This document shows, piece by piece, positions 36,830 through 47,792 of a DNA stretch of 64,000 nt (within the stretch, counting starts at the first letter, position 1; every line of letters starts with the position of its first letter). The stretch spans positions 84,382,001 through 84,446,000 of the forward strand of contig JBITNC010000001.1 of NCBI GenBank assembly GCA_050084985.1, given 5' to 3'. The DNA comes from Nageia nagi. Lineage: Eukaryota > Pinophyta. Position numbers and translations under genes: made by a program. The notes beneath the pieces were generated by a model. It had not been told where the DNA came from. It did no database searches and saw nothing but the letters and a program-made list of their open reading frames with translations.

Positions 36830-39086
36830 AATTTTCCTTGATCAATTAGATTTTGAATCTTGTGTTGTAAAATTCTACATATATTTGTATCATGATCTTT
36901 TTGGTGATGGAAATAATAGAATTCATTTTCATTATACCATATATTATTTTAGCATCAAGACATTTAGGTCTTATATTTGGTAACATAACTACTTGATGAT
37001 CATAAAGTTTCTTTAGAATATAATAAAGAGATTTTGATAAAGATGTAAAGTTTCTTTATGGTTTAGATTCCTTTTCCTCATTTTATGAGGATTCAATTCT
37101 ACCTCTTTAGTGATAGAAACTTTATTAGTCAATGATGGTTTACTTATTTTTTCTATTTAATTTTTATTCTTACCATGAGGTTCCTTTTTCTTATCTTTTA
37201 TCTTGCCATCTTGAATCTTAACTTTTTCACTTATGATAGCTTGTGAGATGGATTCTTTAAATGTCTCATGTTGTTGGATTAATAAGATGCTAGCAATAGG
37301 ATTTAAACAACTTTGACTAAACATTTTAACCAACTCTTCTTTAGTTAGAGTATAAGGCATGCTTGTCAATATTACCCTCCATCTTGAGATAAAATCAGTA
37401 ATTGATTCATCTTGTAATTTTTGTAATCTTGTAAGATAAGTAATGGAGGTTTTATGTTTAATATTAATTCTAAAATGTTCTAAGAACAAATTTTCCAACT
37501 AAGTATATGAATGAATGCTATATTCTATTAGGTTATTGTACCAATCCATTGCTTTTCTAGCAAGTTTCATGGGAAATATATGTAGCATTAATGCATCATG
37601 ATTAGCAATAACATAACTTGAATACTTAAACCATATAAGATGTTCTTTTGGATCTTCCTTTCCTTTAAATGGATCAATTTTTAGAATCTCAAATTTAAAA
37701 GGAATCTTATTTTTGGGAACACTTGGATGAATAGGTTCATTGCAAATTATTTCATATGATACATTTTGTTTACTGTGCAATGTAGCTCCTATTCAATTTC
37801 CATCAACCTTTGATGAAGATCATCCTTTTCTTCTAGTCTATTTTCATACATGGGATATTTGTCATTTCTATGATCCACTCTTTCTTCATACCTTGGGAGC
37901 AATTGATATCTTTTGTTTAGAAGGTGTTTGGGCATCATAGTAAGGTACATAATATGATGGAGAAAGTGGTAGAGGTTGGTGCGATGTTAGTTGAGATAAT
38001 TGTTGTTGAGGTAGTGGTGATCTAGGGGGTAATGTAATTGTCCTTTATTTCTAGGTGGAGGTAAATGATACCTTTGAAGCTCATTTTATTAATTTCTAAG
38101 TGAAGTTTCTTTTCTTTTAACTAGATAAGGATCTTGATATTTATAAACACCATAACCTTGTGGTGATAGGGATCATGCCCTACATTATCCTTTTCTATCT
38201 TTTCCCATCATTTGATTAGGTCCAAATTAGATTTAGATATTTTGCTTATTAGGTTACATTATTGGTAGTTTGTTTTGGTGTACATGAAGCATGGGTTATG
38301 CTTGCAATCATGTTTGTTGGGTAAATCCCATGGGTTTTGTTTATTTTTGTACACCTAGGTTATACAAAATCATTTATAGTTGTGGATGATGTTGTATATT
38401 ATTTTGGGGAGGATTCTTTTTACTATGCATATAGGGAGGTATTCCTTGCAACTTGAAACTTGTTGGATCATGATTATCTCTTACCTCACACACTTGTCTA
38501 AGTGTTCTATGACTTGATTAAGGAGAAAGTGTATTTGATTTCAAAACATAAGAAGGATTATTAGAAACTCTAGAATAATTTCTTGATTCTAGCATAGGAG
38601 TAACAATATGTATGAAGATTCAAACATCAACATCTTTTATTTTCCTAGATATAGTGGAAGGAGTATAATCATCTCTTCTTATATATGATTAACTAAGTGT
38701 CCATCCAATAAAAAATGTGTGAAATGATCATACTTAGGTATAAAAGGACCTCTTTTAAGGATGGTATCAGTTGAATGATCTTATGAGGGAGGTATATTTC
38801 TTGCTTCAATCTCTTCCAAACCATCAACTAGTTGTGTGTCTTCCATTAAGTATTCTAAATCTAAAGGAATATTTTGGGAATGGGATAAATGAGGAATTCC
38901 TAATTATGTTATACATTATCTAAGTAAATCTAATTCATTATCAGTAGGATTTAAGTAATCAAGATTTGTTTCTCAAGGAGTTTCCCTTCTTGACATACTC
39001 CTACTAGACCTATGACTCTTTGATCTTTCTAAATAGTTTTCATTGTCTTGCTCTTGATAAGCTATTTGAGACTGAGCGTTAACCAT
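36830..39086 (-). pseudogene. gag: Gag of element B
   Basis: The start at 39086 reads MVNAQSQIAYQEQDNENYLE and then RSKSHRSSRSMSRRE, a likely true gag start. The middle part is broken. The capsid domain is open at 37780-37157: FKFEILKIDPFKGKEDPKEH, LARKAMDWYNNL, LEHFRINIKHKTSITYLTRL, ESITDFISRWRVILTSMP. The zinc-finger-like end at about 36925-36840 reads NEFYYFHHQKDHDTNICRIL followed by QHKIQNLID, where the first Cys is replaced by Tyr. Same overall type as the gags of E1 and C (QPLSNFVKIW / ESITDFISRW) but clearly a different subgroup. Lysine-rich tail at 37195-37157. Confidence 0.85.
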
Positions 39087-40796
39087 CTTTTTTTTATTTT
39101 TTGTTTATTGTTTGGTTTTGTTTTCTTTTTTACCAAACTATAAAGGAAAGGAAAACATCAAACATAGAAATTCTATTTTCATCTTTTGGAATTATATTTA
39201 TGAGAAAATAAATAAATGCATAAACAATCTACATGCATGCTTACCTTTTCAATGTGATTATCTTTTTCTAGCTTTTTGGAATATCAAATTAATCCTTTTA
39301 ATAAAAATGGTTTGAATTGTACATTTTAATATTCTTAATTTTCCTAAATTATTATTTTTTATTCAAGTATTTAAATAAGGTAGGCTAGTAATCCTATTAG
39401 GAAATCTAGGGCTAAGTAACAACTTGGAACTTAAAATGATCCCCTTAGTGAAATGGATATTGAGGAATACCACTAAGAACTATCTTGGTGATGAAATCCA
39501 AGTATACCTCCCCCCCCCTTTTATTTATAATTGTTTGATGGAAAGTAGCATCTTGTAAGCTATGAATTTGGTATTTATCTCCAAGTTTTGGCTCTAAGGA
39601 TCATAATATTTCATTGGTGGGAACACAAGAGAATAAGAATCAATGGTTAATAATGACTTACAAGTCATTGATATTTATTTTAATAGGTCTCATGATCATG
39701 CATTTAACCAAAATAAAATACTCATGGATGCAAGTTCTAACCCTCTTGATCATACATGTCCATTAATTAAGCTTTTTAAATGTGATTCAAATAGTATTTT
39801 AATTAATGAATAAGGTGATCTAAATATTTCAAGAGATTCATTACCTTTTAATGAAGAAAATATTAAAATGTGATTTATTATCTCTTCTTACAAGTCACAA
39901 TCTCCTTCAACCTCCTTTTATCATGGTTAGGGAAGATAAGTAAGAAGCTATTAATGTGAGTAAATTTTCTTTAATATTAGTTCACTTGCCCTCATTATGA
40001 GTCATAATCCTTTGACCACCTTTTGATGTGGTAAGGTTGAAAAGTAAGGGTATTAATGTGAAAAAATAATCACTAGATTCATTAACCAATTTAATGTATC
40101 CTAATCTACTTTAAACTCCATTCATTCACTTTAGATTCATTCTAATCTTAATGATGATTAATTACCCCTTACAAGTGTAGAAGTAACCTAGTGTAGATTC
40201 ATTTACCAAATTAATATGATAATGTAAAAAAGAAAAATTTTGTGTACCCTTTTTCTATCAAATACATTCTAGTCACCTCAGGTCATTCTTCACCACAAAG
40301 GGAGAGCATAAGTGAACAAGATAGAAAAATATTAAGTGAATGGGTTTTTTTGTTTGTACAATCCCTTTCCAAATGAATAAGAAGTAAATAAACTTTTGAA
40401 ACTTAAACAATTAAACGTATAAAATAATGCATTTTATCATTGATATTCAATACCCTCCCCTACATGCACTTTGAGCATGGGGATCACAAACAAGGTGTAC
40501 ATTTTTTATTCTTGACTTCAGTTCCTACATTATGCTTATGAAATTGATGAGAAAAAAAATTCAACCTTTGTTTTGAATTGCTATAATTTTAATGGAGTTG
40601 ATGATGTATTATACTAGTCATCGATGTCCTATACTCAATCATTTGTGATTCTACAATTCAAGCCTAGAAAAACATAGAACATAAAAAATGAAATCAACTT
40701 CACTACCACATGATAAAAACCACAAAAACACACATGAATCCACAAAAAAACCCCTACATATTATCATTTATGTTGTTTACATGCATGAGGCCTTCC
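39087..40796 (-). other. Leader region of element B, no gene seen
   Basis: About 1.7 kb between the primer binding site and the gag start. A run of ten C lies near 39510. Some blocks repeat loosely (GGTGATCTAAATATTTC, CACTAGATTCATTAACC/GTAGATTCATTTACC near 39810, 40065 and 40195), each near ACAAGTCA or TGATTAAT. Long leaders are common in Tat-lineage elements. Confidence 0.5.
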
Positions 40797-40810
40797 CTCT
40801 AGTGCTAAAA
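40797..40810 (-). other. Primer-binding-like site of element B
   Basis: On the minus strand TTTTAGCACTAGAG follows the LTR end (AGTACAATA). It begins like the sites of E1, C and D (TTTTRGYG) and then differs. Confidence 0.4.
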
Positions 40811-41539
40811 TATTGTACTAAAAAAGTTAACCCTCTTAGCAAATAAGACAAGATTTGTTGCCTTTAAAAGGGCTTTTTACAAAATAATATTTTTTCCTTT
40901 GCAAGCCTATTTACAATGGTTGCAAGCCTCAAAACCTATCTTTTGAAACCTACAAGAAGTCTAGATTTCTCTCCCCTAATTCTGTATGACTTTCTCTATT
41001 TAGTTCTATTGCTCTACACTTGTGGACAATGCACACATGCAAATAGAAAAGATATCAAACATACCTACACATATCATGAAATAAGCATGATACTGAACAT
41101 AAATAAGCATGTTAAAATGTACAATAGTAATACACTTAACTCATTATATCTAAATGTATTTTGATAGAGTAACTTTGCATTCAAATTCGGTCCCCTTGTT
41201 TCATTTTACAAGGCTTTATTTATATATTTTAGAAACCTATGAAGTTTCCAATTTTGAGATTAAAACAAGGATAGAAATGCCTATTTTGCTTTATCATGGT
41301 TGGGATTTGAATACAAGATGTGCAAGATAGATGATGAGTCATCCATTACCCTTTGCTTTTTTCTCAAGATGCTTTAGGAGTTACTATTTTTATTTTATTT
41401 TTTCCAATTATAGAGTTGCCAACTTTCATGTATCGGGTTTCAGTGTTTGACTTGAGTCACTAATAATTGTATTTGTATGGTGGTGTTTAGAAGACTATAG
41501 TAAAATTTTAATATTTTTTTTAATTTTTGGATGTCTACA
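40811..41539 (-). repeat. 5' LTR of element B
   Basis: Runs TATTGTACTAAAAAAGTTAA ... GGATGTCTACA in plus orientation and matches 22522-23366. It is followed directly by AAAAT, the target duplication, and then by the rest of D's LTR. Confidence 0.85.
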
Positions 41540-42243
41540 AAAATGATCTACAATATAAGAAGAGCTAGATATGTACACTATATTAGTTACAATAAATATA
41601 CATGAAAAGAATGCACCTAATATGAAGTGTAGGTGCAATCCTTAAATGTAAATGTCAATGGATATTCAAAGGATTGGGATTATATTAGAGGTGATCTTGA
41701 AATGGATCTTCATATGCATGAATCAACAACCTTTGCTACCAAAATCTAAAACCCTTGATCCTCAATATATGCACTTAGTTAATGACCTTGGGGAAGCATT
41801 CCATTAACAACATTGAATATGATGAATTATGGAGTACACAAAAGATAGAAACTTTCAAATCTTAGAGTATAACAATTTCTCATAATAGGTGTATTTCAAA
41901 GACATTGTTGCTTGATGAAAATTACAAGATACAAACACCTAATGAAGATCTAATCATATCAAAGGGTTTTGATCTATGGAGGTCAACCTATTCCACTTGC
42001 AAATATAGGTTGCAAATATATAGAGAAGAGTGAAGGTTGACCTCTAGTAATAATATAATCATTATTGTATTCAAGATATTTCAAAATGTGAACCATGGAG
42101 AAGAATATAGCATTTAATATAACACATGGTATTGCATTATAAATATCAACTTTATCTTGACATTTGTTTTATTGCAATAAGTCATTTAAAAAGTCTAAAT
42201 ATGATTTATTAAATAAATAATAAATCATTTTTAGGCATCTACA
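41540..42243 (-). repeat. 5' LTR of element D, right piece
   Basis: AAAATGATCTACAATATAAG onward matches D's other LTR from AAAATGATTTATAATACAAT (18217) to the end GGCATCTACA. With 22474-22521 it makes a complete LTR. No PPT lies at 42244, which fits a 5' LTR at the outer end of a minus-strand element. Confidence 0.85.
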
Positions 42244-43720
42244 AGGAGCACAGGGTGACCTACTTGCATACAACCTATCAGTATGACCCAAAGATGAGGA
42301 ACCTTTGATTATTGGTTGCTTATCATTGTTACATTCTTATGCTTAAATAAGAAAAATTCCATTTTTGCATTAGGTTTGGTATGGATTGTTAAGGAAATTT
42401 GCATCAGGGGTACTTTGTATGCATGGGGGCCATGCATATTGGCTTATTTATATTAGGAATTATACCATATTGCTACTCTAGAAAAATCCAACATCTTAGT
42501 GGCTTGTGGATCATTTCTTAAACTATGGGCCTATGAACACATAGTTGTATTCAGTTTGATTGGACTTGCCAAGAAAAGGAGTGATATTATAGACCCTACC
42601 ATGTACTACTAGGTATCCATTCTTTGCTACTTATAGGCACCTTGTGATATTGAGATGAGGAGAGAGATATATAGCCTATAAATTGAGGATATCATATGGA
42701 TGGTATATCAAGATTATGCTTAGGATGAGTATGCCCACTAGATAGCCTAGATGAGAAAATATTATTTCTTATAGACTAAACAAATAGGGGTAGATCCATA
42801 CTAACTAGGTAATATACTATGATAATTCAATTTGAATTAGGATATTATAACAAGGATGCATTACTACATGAGGCAGAAGCATGAGGTAGATGCCCCTCAT
42901 GACTCATTGGTGATGCTAGTATAGAGGAACATGTGATATGTATGCAATTACAATAGTTTCTTTTTCTTTGGTACAATCTCAGGCTATAAGGCATGGTGGA
43001 AAAGTATTACACCTACCCCACTTGGTATATTAGCATCATATGAGGAGGATGGGATAGAGGTTTCATTAGAGAAGTCATATGATGAGGAGCCACGTCTAGA
43101 GATATCCCAAGAAGGAACTATGCATAAATCTTCTAGCAAAGGATATTCCATTAGTTCCCTTAAGTACATTTAAGTTTAATTACTTTAAGTTTTATAATTT
43201 TTTATTTTTTATTTACTATGAAATAATATATATTTGTGGTATTTGTAGAGGATATGGTGGCTAGGATAGCTAGCTTGGATGAGATTGACAACTGTAAACC
43301 TTTTTAAGGCTAAAGTGGATAGATTGAAGCCTATGGAAGTTGATTTAGTTACTCTAAAGGGAAGTGTGAGTTAGCTATAATAAAGTATAGCAAATAGAGA
43401 TACAAGGATTATGTTCCTAAAGCAAAATAACTAGAGAATGAAGGAGAAGTTGGCTATGCCATCGTTTAATAAGTATTGGGCATTCATGTTCAAGAAAATA
43501 GAGGTTAAATAGTAGTTAGACTAGGAGATAGGGCAGTTGAGGGAGAAGTATGGGAAGTCCAAGGCTCTCTTGGTGACCCATGGGATCACTTCTAGTGCTA
43601 TCTTGGGTTCCCTATCTATGTCTAATGGCCTTAATAGTAGGAAGAGTTGTAAGGTAGATAGTGGTAGCGATAGTGACAGCATGGGGATCCACTCACGATA
43701 TTGTATTCATAAACTTATTA
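42244..43720 (+). pseudogene. PMD gene of element C, C-terminal part
   Basis: Plus-strand translation from 42244 in the frame left by 17819-18169 gives LYAWGPCILAYLY*ELYHIA (42418-42475) and LKLWAYEHIVVF (about 42520), then the late PMD pieces QIGVDPY and ITRMHYYMRQKHEVDAP and the open GYKAWWKSITPTPLGILAS. Interrupting codons are mostly TAG/TAA. A short AT-rich interval at about 43165-43249 ending in TTTGTAG looks like an intron. A coiled-coil-like region follows (AMPSFNKYWAFMFKKIE), then REKYGKSKALLVTHGITSSA and a Ser-rich tail (SGSDSDSMG), which match the end of the E1 gene. Element D separates it from its N-terminal part. Confidence 0.75.
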
Positions 43721-44499
43721 TTATTATTATATATACATTATTTGGTTCAAATTTGTATGCATGGGTGTTCATTTTATATGTGTTTATAATTTCATTTATT
43801 AATTTTATTAATTCATACTTAATGGAATAGTAAATTCAAACATTAATAACAAATACAATCATAAATAGTGATAAATGCAAGTATATTATAAAGCATTCAA
43901 AAATGAAAAGAGTTGATAATATTGGATAATAAATTTGATAATTTCACAACATCCTAAAATTTTTTCTAGCTAATGAATTAAAAACATTGCAATGTATACT
44001 AAAATAAAATTAGTTACATGATACATAAGCTAGATGCATTTTCTTTTTCTTTTCTATTTTAGGAAATGCACAATGTATACACTCTATAAATGGTCCTACG
44101 ACATCCATGCTCTAACACTCTACAAATTTTGAATAAAAATATATGGGCACCTTAAAGAGTATTGATCTAGTAGCTTACTAAAACATGCATAGGAACATAA
44201 AAATGTATAAAATACATAAAACACAAGACATAAAAATATACTATAATACATTATGCATTTTTGATTTTTAAAATTTAACCTATGATGTGACATACTTGAG
44301 TGACCTTAGGCATCCAATTATAGTTTTTTGATGCAAGGAAAAATATTAGGATCATGTTGGGTGGTACACGTATAGTGTTGGTAGATGCAAATATTTTTTA
44401 TGGTGTTAGTGCTCTACTTTTGTTTTTATATAGTTGACTATTTATGATATATTAGCTTTCATCTATTACATAAATAATATTGAAAATAAATTGGAGTAC
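43721..44499. other. Non-coding interval of element C between PMD and gag
   Basis: AT-rich, no motif or lasting frame on either strand. In E1 the same interval holds an (AT)n tract. Confidence 0.45.
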
Positions 44500-45409
44500 T
44501 TACCATTCTGATACATCCCTTAGGTTTTTGATCTGCTCTTGAAAGAGGATCCATGAAAATTCTAAGTTGGCTATTGTCAGGATGAACAAAACTAACACCT
44601 CATCTTACTTTGGGGTATCATCAATTTGGATAGCCTTTTGATCAATGAGATCATGTATAATATTTCTTAATTTCTTGCATTTTTTTGTTAAGTGTCTTAG
44701 AGTCTTATGATAATTGTAAAATTCTTCAAATCTATAACTTTCAAGAATGCCATTTGTAAAATGATGTTGAACTATTGTTGGAATCTCAATACGATCATTA
44801 TCTAATAAAACATTTAGAATATTATCAACACTTTCATTTAATGTAGTAAAATTATGTCTAGGTGGAAATGACTTTTATCAAAGCTTACCATTACTGCCAC
44901 TTGTGTTGGAGATGTATAATTTTTCACCTTTGTATTGTTGAATTTTTAATGCTCTTTATAGTTTTGCAAGATACAAAGCTCCTTTTTAAGCAATTTTTCA
45001 ATCATCTTTCCCAAAGAGATATCATCATGATCAAGAACCTCTACTTTAAACATAGGTAATAAAGTAGTTGAAAATATATCTTTTAAATCTTGATTAGTAG
45101 CAATCATTCTATTTGTAAATTTCTTTCATATTTTTGCAAAATTAGCTAAATATTATCTATTTACTTACTTAAGTTTAGAAAACTCTTTGAATTTAGTTCT
45201 ATCTTGAATGTTATATTTGAAATTGGCAATGAATTGCAAAATAAGATCTTCATATTTATCAATTCATTTTTTAGGAAGAGAAAAATACCACTTCAATGTA
45301 TCATCTTTCAAAATACTTGAAAATAATTTCACAAGCATATCAAGATCATGGATTCATGACTCTCTAAAGAAGGATGCCCTAGGTGGTTAACCTAGGTGTG
45401 TAAGATTTA
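44500..45409 (-). pseudogene. gag: Gag of element C, broken and shortened
   Basis: Minus-strand 45300-45220 reads TLKWYFSLPKK*IDKYEDLI, matching ALKWYYSLPKKCINKYEDLV in E1. The zinc-finger-like segment at about 44745-44640 reads FEEFYNYHKTLRHLTKKC followed by LRNIIHDLIDQK, against EEFCNYHKTQGHLTRNC in E1; the first Cys has become Tyr. The acidic N-terminal region present in E1 (about 900 bp) is missing or very short here, as the primer binding site is only about 100 bp away from capsid sequence. No pol follows. Confidence 0.8.
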
Positions 45410-45410
45410 T

Positions 45411-45424
45411 TAGGTTCACCAAAA
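45411..45424 (-). other. Primer binding site of element C
   Basis: On the minus strand ATTTTGGTGAACCTA follows the LTR end GACTACA. The next bases (TCTTACACACCTAGG) also match E1's leader (TTCTTACACACCTAG), showing that the two elements share their 5' ends. Confidence 0.65.
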
Positions 45425-45425
45425 T

Positions 45426-46117
45426 TGTAGTCCCTAAATTATGTAAATAATAATATAAATACAAAATAAGTCTATAAAGATGATATTTATTCAAATATAA
45501 TGATAAATAAATGAAAAGTGTGTACCTAATTATGATAAGGTAATCCTCAAGGTATGGCAAGGGTATACAGAGGACTAGATTGGATCAAAGAAGAATTTGA
45601 TGATGATATTCAATAGTATGGACTAGTGATCATCATCTCTTTTATTTGTAGCTCTAAATCACAAGGAAGTATGCCATGGGTGATGTGTAAAATATATGAT
45701 ATTTATTCCTTAAAACATTTTGAATTAGATCATACACAAAGTATAATATGTAATAAAATCTTGAAGCATAACATATCCTTGAATAGGTGGCATCTAGAGA
45801 TACAATAAGTATGATGTACTAGAAAACCACCTATTAGAGAGATCCGATAGGAATCTCAACCTCCAACTACTCCATTTATAACCTACAAGGATATAGAAAG
45901 GAGTGAAAGCCAACTCATAGAAATAATATAATTTTTGTTATTTTTAAGATACTTTAGAATATGAACCATGATAAATGATATTGCATTTAATATAACACAT
46001 GGAATTGCATTGCAATATCAAATTTATCTTGATATATGTAATTATTTATTGTAATATTTAAAGGAGTATAAAATATAATTTATTAAATAATTAATAAATC
46101 ATTTTTAGGCATGTACA
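45426..46117 (-). repeat. 5' LTR of element C
   Basis: Runs TGTAGTCCCTAAATTATG ... TTTTTAGGCATGTACA in plus orientation. Same LTR family as D and E1 (shared AATATAACACATGG, AATTGCATTGCAATATCAA, TTAATAAATCATTTTTAGGC). The minisatellite starts right after it. Confidence 0.8.
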
Positions 46118-46500
46118 TTTATAATATGAAATGATATAAATGTATCAACATATGTTAAGAAATTATGTAGCTGCACCATATGATATGAAATTATCTAAGT
46201 GAACCATATGATATGATATCATCTAAATGCACTAACATATGATATGAAATTATCCAAGTGCAACATATGATACAAAATTATCTAAATGCTTCATATGATA
46301 TGAAATGATGTAACTGAAAAATATGGTCTAAAATTATGCAATTGTACCATATGAAATGAAATGATGTAACTAAATAATGTGGCTTGAAATTATGGAACTA
46401 GACAATATGATATAAAATTATCTAAATGTACCAACATATGATATGAAATGATATAAGTACACAATATGGTCTAGAATGATGAAACTATACCATATGATTA
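46118..46500 (+). repeat. ~28-bp minisatellite, right part
   Basis: About 13 units of the type ACCATATGATATGAAATTAT followed by CTAAGTGC, each 27-30 bp and strongly varied. Two more units lie at 47165-47225. It continues the array cut at 16238. Confidence 0.7.
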
Positions 46501-47540
46501 GAGAATATACAATTCATAGCTACAAAGAATATGCCCTTAAAATCTTTGATATGATGAAGCACTTGGGATTTTGGAAAATGGAATGCTTTAGATTCCTTTA
46601 AGTATTTTTGGATAATACAATTTTTAGGTTTTAGATCTGACCCAATTAACCAATGCAAGTATATCAATTATTTGTAAAATATTTGACGCTTTAAAATAGA
46701 GCAGGTATATTCCTGTACAAATAGAACCAACATGTTTTAAAGACCTTTAACAATTTTTAGATAATGTAATTGACATGTTTCATACCTAGTTCATACATAT
46801 GGAAAAGAAGGATGTAAAAATAGCTATAAATTATTAGATGAAAACTAGGTTGATCTAAATGGGCCTCCCTCACCTTCCATGTCTCCCTCTCTTTCTTTAA
46901 TTCCTCCAACTTCCCTTGACTTGGTTTATGATAAAGTGTGGTAATAGTTGACCTATAACATGAATGAATTTAATGAAACCTTAGGTGAAGAAAGTGCTTT
47001 AATAAGATTTGAAATATTATTATAATAATTCTTATTAAATATTATTAAAGTAGCTTCCACCTAACTTGTTATTAGATTTATATATGTTATAGATCAACTA
47101 ACTTGCCTCATCTTCTTATTATGCAATAATAATATGAATATTTTAAAAAGTGTTAATACATATTTATATAAATGATATAAATGTAATAGCATATGATATG
47201 AAATTATCTAAGTAAACCATATGTATTTGAAAGGAGATAAATATTTGGTATGTGCATTACATGTAAAGTTCATTTTAGCCATGAACCTTCGTTAATAGAG
47301 AATTTTAAGGATCCTCAACATTGGAAATGGATATTTTTGGGAGTTGTAAGAAGGCCTGATTCACCAAAAATTTCAACTTATTTTTTAATTTTTAGAGCCA
47401 AATCACTAATATTTTTAAATGTTTTTTTATAAAACTAGCCATTATTTTTCAAAAAAATTCAAAAAACATTGATATTTTTAAAATTATTATGAGCTAGATT
47501 CACCATAAACTTTCTAATTAAGTTTTATGGAGGGGATCCT
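46501..47540. other. No gene seen
   Basis: AT-rich DNA with two stray minisatellite units at 47165-47225. No recognisable coding sequence. Confidence 0.4.
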
Positions 47541-47543
47541 AAA

Positions 47544-47699
47544 ATGAACCCTATTTGTATGGTGATCATTTCTTGGTACATGCATTGTATGGGGATCATT
47601 ACTTTGAGCTTCACTTCCAAAATACTCATAAAGCCTAAATTAGGTATAGGTATGTGTTTACTTAGTGCTTCTAAATCTAATGTTGTGGCTTTGAATCCA

Positions 47700-47792
<93 letters not shown>

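Larger units (their letters stand above)
22522..41539 (-). mobile_element. Element B: 19-kb Ty3/gypsy retrotransposon (Tat/Athila type) with antisense PMD
   Basis: Minus-strand element flanked by a perfect AAAAT target duplication (22517-22521 and 41540-41544); the empty site is preserved in D's other LTR (AAATAAAATGAT at 18213). In element order: 5' LTR, primer binding site, 1.7-kb leader, gag, protease, RT, RNase H, integrase, an extra sense ORF, a long spacer, an antisense PMD gene, a duplicated 3' region, PPT and 3' LTR. All coding parts carry stops. The protease end (YN-LLGRSWI) and the late gag zinc-finger form point to the Tat/Athila clade of plant Ty3/gypsy. It is the innermost and so the youngest insertion of the nest. 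Confidence 0.88.
18170..42243 (-). mobile_element. Element D: Ty3/gypsy-type element inserted in C's PMD gene
   Basis: Minus-strand element with 3' LTR 18170-18878, PPT, a 3.6-kb interior (18879-22473), a primer-binding-like site and a 5' LTR that is split (22474-22521 and 41540-42243) by element B. Flanks GAGAG (left) and AGGAG (right) differ only by transitions and could be an eroded 5-bp target duplication. The interior has no recognisable gag or pol, only one unidentified acidic ORF, so D is probably a non-autonomous derivative. Confidence 0.7.
16239..46117 (-). mobile_element. Element C: outermost Ty3/gypsy element of a three-level nest
   Basis: Minus-strand element with a full 5' LTR (46117-45426), primer binding site, gag (45409-44500), antisense PMD gene (43720-42244 continuing at 18169-17819), 3' region (17800-16309) and a stump of 3' LTR (16308-16239). 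The gap 18170-42243 is element D plus B. The same ~28-bp minisatellite abuts both ends, which shows the insertion site. No pol remnant was seen, so C is gag-only like E1. Flanking pentamers CATAT and TTTAT do not match cleanly. Confidence 0.7.

Noticed and set aside
16239-46117. 22474-23366 as one single LTR
   Set aside because: Its first 48 bases belong to D's LTR and the rest to B's; the AAAAT duplication marks the junction.
16060-46500. The ~28-bp repeats as a CRISPR-like array
   Set aside because: Units are contiguous and variable, without distinct spacers, and the setting is a plant genome.
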